Below, piece by piece: positions 61,379-64,000 of a DNA stretch of 64,000 bases (the first letter of the stretch is position 1; each line of letters opens with the position of its first letter). The translations under genes and the position numbers were made by a program. Source of the stretch: Sympetrum striolatum (lineage: Eukaryota > Arthropoda > Insecta > Odonata > Libellulidae); assembly GCA_947579665.1 (NCBI GenBank), contig OX388345.1, positions 61,247,454 through 61,311,453 on the forward strand, written 5' to 3'. The notes beneath the pieces were generated by a model that was given only the letters and a program-made list of their open reading frames with translations, searched no databases and had not been told where the DNA came from.

Positions 61379-63059
61379 GTTTATAGATAACTTTTTTAAA
61401 ATATAAATATAGATAACTTCTTTTAAATTCATATCAAGAAAATATTAATTAACCAATCATTAAAAAAACAGAAAGGAATTAGGGCAGAATTAATTATTGA
61501 GGGCAGAAATTAATATTGTGCTGTATGAGTAATAGAAATTTAAAAACGCTCAAAAGGCAATTAGTCTAGAAACAAGGAAGGATCTCTTCCGAAGTCTTAG
61601 AAAGGTTTAATTCGATCCTTGGAATGATCGCTGATTGTTTTCTTCAGGGCTATTAAAGAATGAAATTGATTCATAATTCTCTAGAATTCTGTTCCCTGAT
61701 ACCCACAAAAAGAATCAATCGATTGCTCTTCCCAGATATAAGCTGGCTTTAATTGACCTATGCCATGTTTGAGACAATTCATTAGTGAATTTATTTGGGT
61801 TCAAGGGGACATCTCTTGATATATAAACCTTGCAATTGCGGTATTAAATTAATCCTGAACCTGTTATGAAAAATGAAGGTTGCTGTTCCAAGAAATTCGA
61901 GGTAGAAAAATTAAGCTTTGCTCAATTTGTGGGAGTGCTTTCCATCTCTTTGGAAAGGATTACTTTTACGGTTGTACGTATCGATTCCAATAATTACTAC
62001 TAATTAATTAAAGGACAATTCTCACATCAATATTCAGATATACGTTTAACACATCCTCAGATCACCTAAGAAATATCTATTTTGCTTTAATACAAGCTGT
62101 TAGGGCTTAAGAAACTCTTTTTTCGCTACGATGCACTGTAAAAATATTTTAAAAGCTAAAAGAAGGACGTTGTTGCAAAAAATGTGTAACGTATTCTCAA
62201 GTAAAATGAAGCTAAAACTAAACGGACATTTCTTAAATAGTTAAAAAGCATAACTTAATAGAGGAGTCATCGCTAGTAGGTATAATTACGAATAAATAAC
62301 GGAAAGAATAATTCTCGATAATGGAGACATAAGTGTTGAAAGACCCCTGTCTTTGAAAAAAAGTATCAAAATGTGTATCAACTGTCTTAATTGTCACTAT
62401 ATCCGTATTTATGGTCGGTTCAATATAATATACAGCATAAATAATTGCTTACTGTGATATTGGTAATCAAATATTCAACCTTCAATCAAGGATATTAAAG
62501 AATTTACATGGAATTCCTTTGCATACCTGCTACGATTAATGAAAAGATAAGAAACTTATAATAACTCACCATAACTTTCAATGTCACTTATCTAACTATA
62601 GACAGAGCCATTCTCTATTCCACGAAAAGAAACGGAATCCAAATAAAAAGCACTTCTTTTTTTGAACGACATGTTAAAATGAAAAATCACCTCAACGCTG
62701 CCGTGCCTTTTTTATTTAATCCGATTCCGGAAATACCACATCAATATTTTTAAAACCTCTCCTTGTCACTCCAAGTGAAAACAACGTTTTCTATGTTCTC
62801 TGCAACGGATATATCGGTACGAATTCCTTTGAGGTCAAGTCACGCTCCGAATGGAAATCGTGAAATTTAATTTCTATTATTTTACCTTTGCTATTTAATC
62901 AAAAAGCCACGGGACACCAACCCTCAAATACAAGAAAGGCAGAGCGAGTTAACCACAGGCATAATTATAAAATTTACACGGATCTATTTGACTCCCTCTT
63001 GTGTCGTGATACGTAGTGAGTTGAATAATTGGTGAATTAATAAGCATTTCAGTAGGGAG

Positions 63060-63385
63060 AAAGATCTTTCCACGGGTTGACGTCACAAGTGGGAACTTTG
63101 TCTACTCCACGTTGCCATAAAGCGATTAGCGCTCCCTTGGGCACTCAAACATGTGTTCGAAACTTCCACATTTTCAGAATTTCCCGTTTGAAATGGGCCA
63201 CAAACTTGACCTACTCAACTACACACGCATGTTCGGACACCGAGATTGGCTCCTCCTTATGCGATTTATTCTCGATAGAGGGAGTTGTATTCCCAGAATC
63301 ACTGATGCGAAGAGATTTGCTCCACCGAAACGAGTAAACCGCGACTCTGTGGTACTCTCGTACTCTCACGAATAGCCTCCTTATC
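63060..63385. other. GC-richer patch with a second perfect CRE
   Basis: TGACGTCA at 63078-63085 is followed by CAAGTGGGAACTTTG, almost the same string that follows the CRE at 30.84 kb. Overlapping + frames (86 and 74 codons) show no domain and no splice context to the receptor. Confidence 0.4.
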
Positions 63386-64000
63386 AGTTCCCTTTTCTAG
63401 TACATACTAATAATTTGAAAATCAATTCGACCGTTACATTTTCCAGGAATGCTTGTGCAGTATCCTGAATTTGTCATGCATCAAAGAATTGCAGGATTTA
63501 TTTTAGAAAATTAATCTGTAGCACATCCAATGGAGCCTTACAAAACTTCTTTAGGTCATTATTACTACGGATAGTATAATTTTTAATTTTATAAAAACAT
63601 TCATATTAAAGTCATTTATTATTATTTTTCCATTATTTTTTATTTCAATTCATTATTACGAATCATTAATTTATTCAATTTATATTTTAAATGATTTTCC
63701 TTAGAAGAAGAATAAACTAATTCATATTGTACAAAAATTACTATATATTTTTCAACTACTATGGTATTCCACAGAGTCTAGCAATTTAATTTTATTACAT
63801 TAAACCTAATTTGAGATTGATAGAAATTCTGAAGCGCAAATCCAATTCCAATCACAAGTACGAGTCCCAAGATAATTAAAACACGCTAACACATTTACAA
63901 ACAGCATCGCTGCTACAATCAAGGTACTGGATGAAAAAGAATCAGAATCTAGAAGTAAAACAAGCATTGGGAATGTGTAGGAAAGTATGGCAGAAAATCC

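Larger units (their letters stand above)
58946..64000 (+). other. Start of intron 7 (at least 5,055 nt, continues past the window)
   Basis: Begins GTGAGT. The next expected exon (TM7, GFxVxLFYCFLN) was sought in three frames by eye and not found. It holds a cluster of tRNA-like sequences at 59.5-59.95 kb, a perfect hairpin segment with flanking duplication at 61.24-61.38 kb, and a GC-rich patch at 63.06-63.38 kb. The remaining stretches are AT-rich with no gene. Confidence 0.75.

Noticed and set aside
1..64000. CRISPR arrays, rRNA, bacterial operons, prophage
   Set aside because: Nothing of the kind is present; spliced exons with GT-AG introns show eukaryotic nuclear DNA.

Overview
This is a window of an AT-rich, intron-rich animal nuclear genome, almost certainly an insect with a fairly large genome. 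The evidence is one class B (secretin-family) G-protein-coupled receptor gene on the + strand. Its best match from recalled family motifs is the insect CRF-like diuretic hormone 44 receptor (Dh44-R). Seven internal exons were assembled by hand from conserved protein segments plus AG/GT splice sites (24973-58945). Joined, they give 878 nt, that is 2 nt of a split codon plus 292 codons with no stop. They encode the end of the extracellular hormone-binding domain, TM1 to TM6 and the first part of TM7. The exons for the signal peptide and the rest of the hormone-binding domain, and those for the remainder of TM7 and the C-terminal tail, were not found and probably lie outside the window.

Layout: 1-24972 is non-coding (upstream intron or 5' flank), with a tRNA-derived SINE on the minus strand near 11.9 kb and an array of six B-box-headed repeats at 23.3-24.3 kb. 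Exons 1-4 lie at 24973-27144; two of the introns between them are exactly 107 nt. A 12.4 kb intron, exon 5, a 17.7 kb intron, exon 6, a 1.3 kb intron, exon 7 and at least 5 kb of a further intron follow. The large introns hold decayed transposon remnants, GC-rich islands without a supported gene, a 77-bp Tc1/mariner-like MITE and four long hairpins from inverted repeats: 141 bp at 51.8 kb, 166 bp at 54.6 kb, 145 bp at 57.9 kb and 81 bp at 61.3 kb. The last hairpin lies in a segment bounded by a 13-bp direct repeat.

No second protein-coding gene, rRNA, intact tRNA or CRISPR array could be supported. Most open frames of 60-145 codons look like chance frames: no recognisable domain and no splice context. 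No clear new biological system is visible. The best leads are the near-perfect hairpins in the receptor introns (likely dsRNA in the pre-mRNA), the B-box ladder at 23.4-24.3 kb, and a recurring CTGANGATG / stem / GAAAC core shared by otherwise different repeats.
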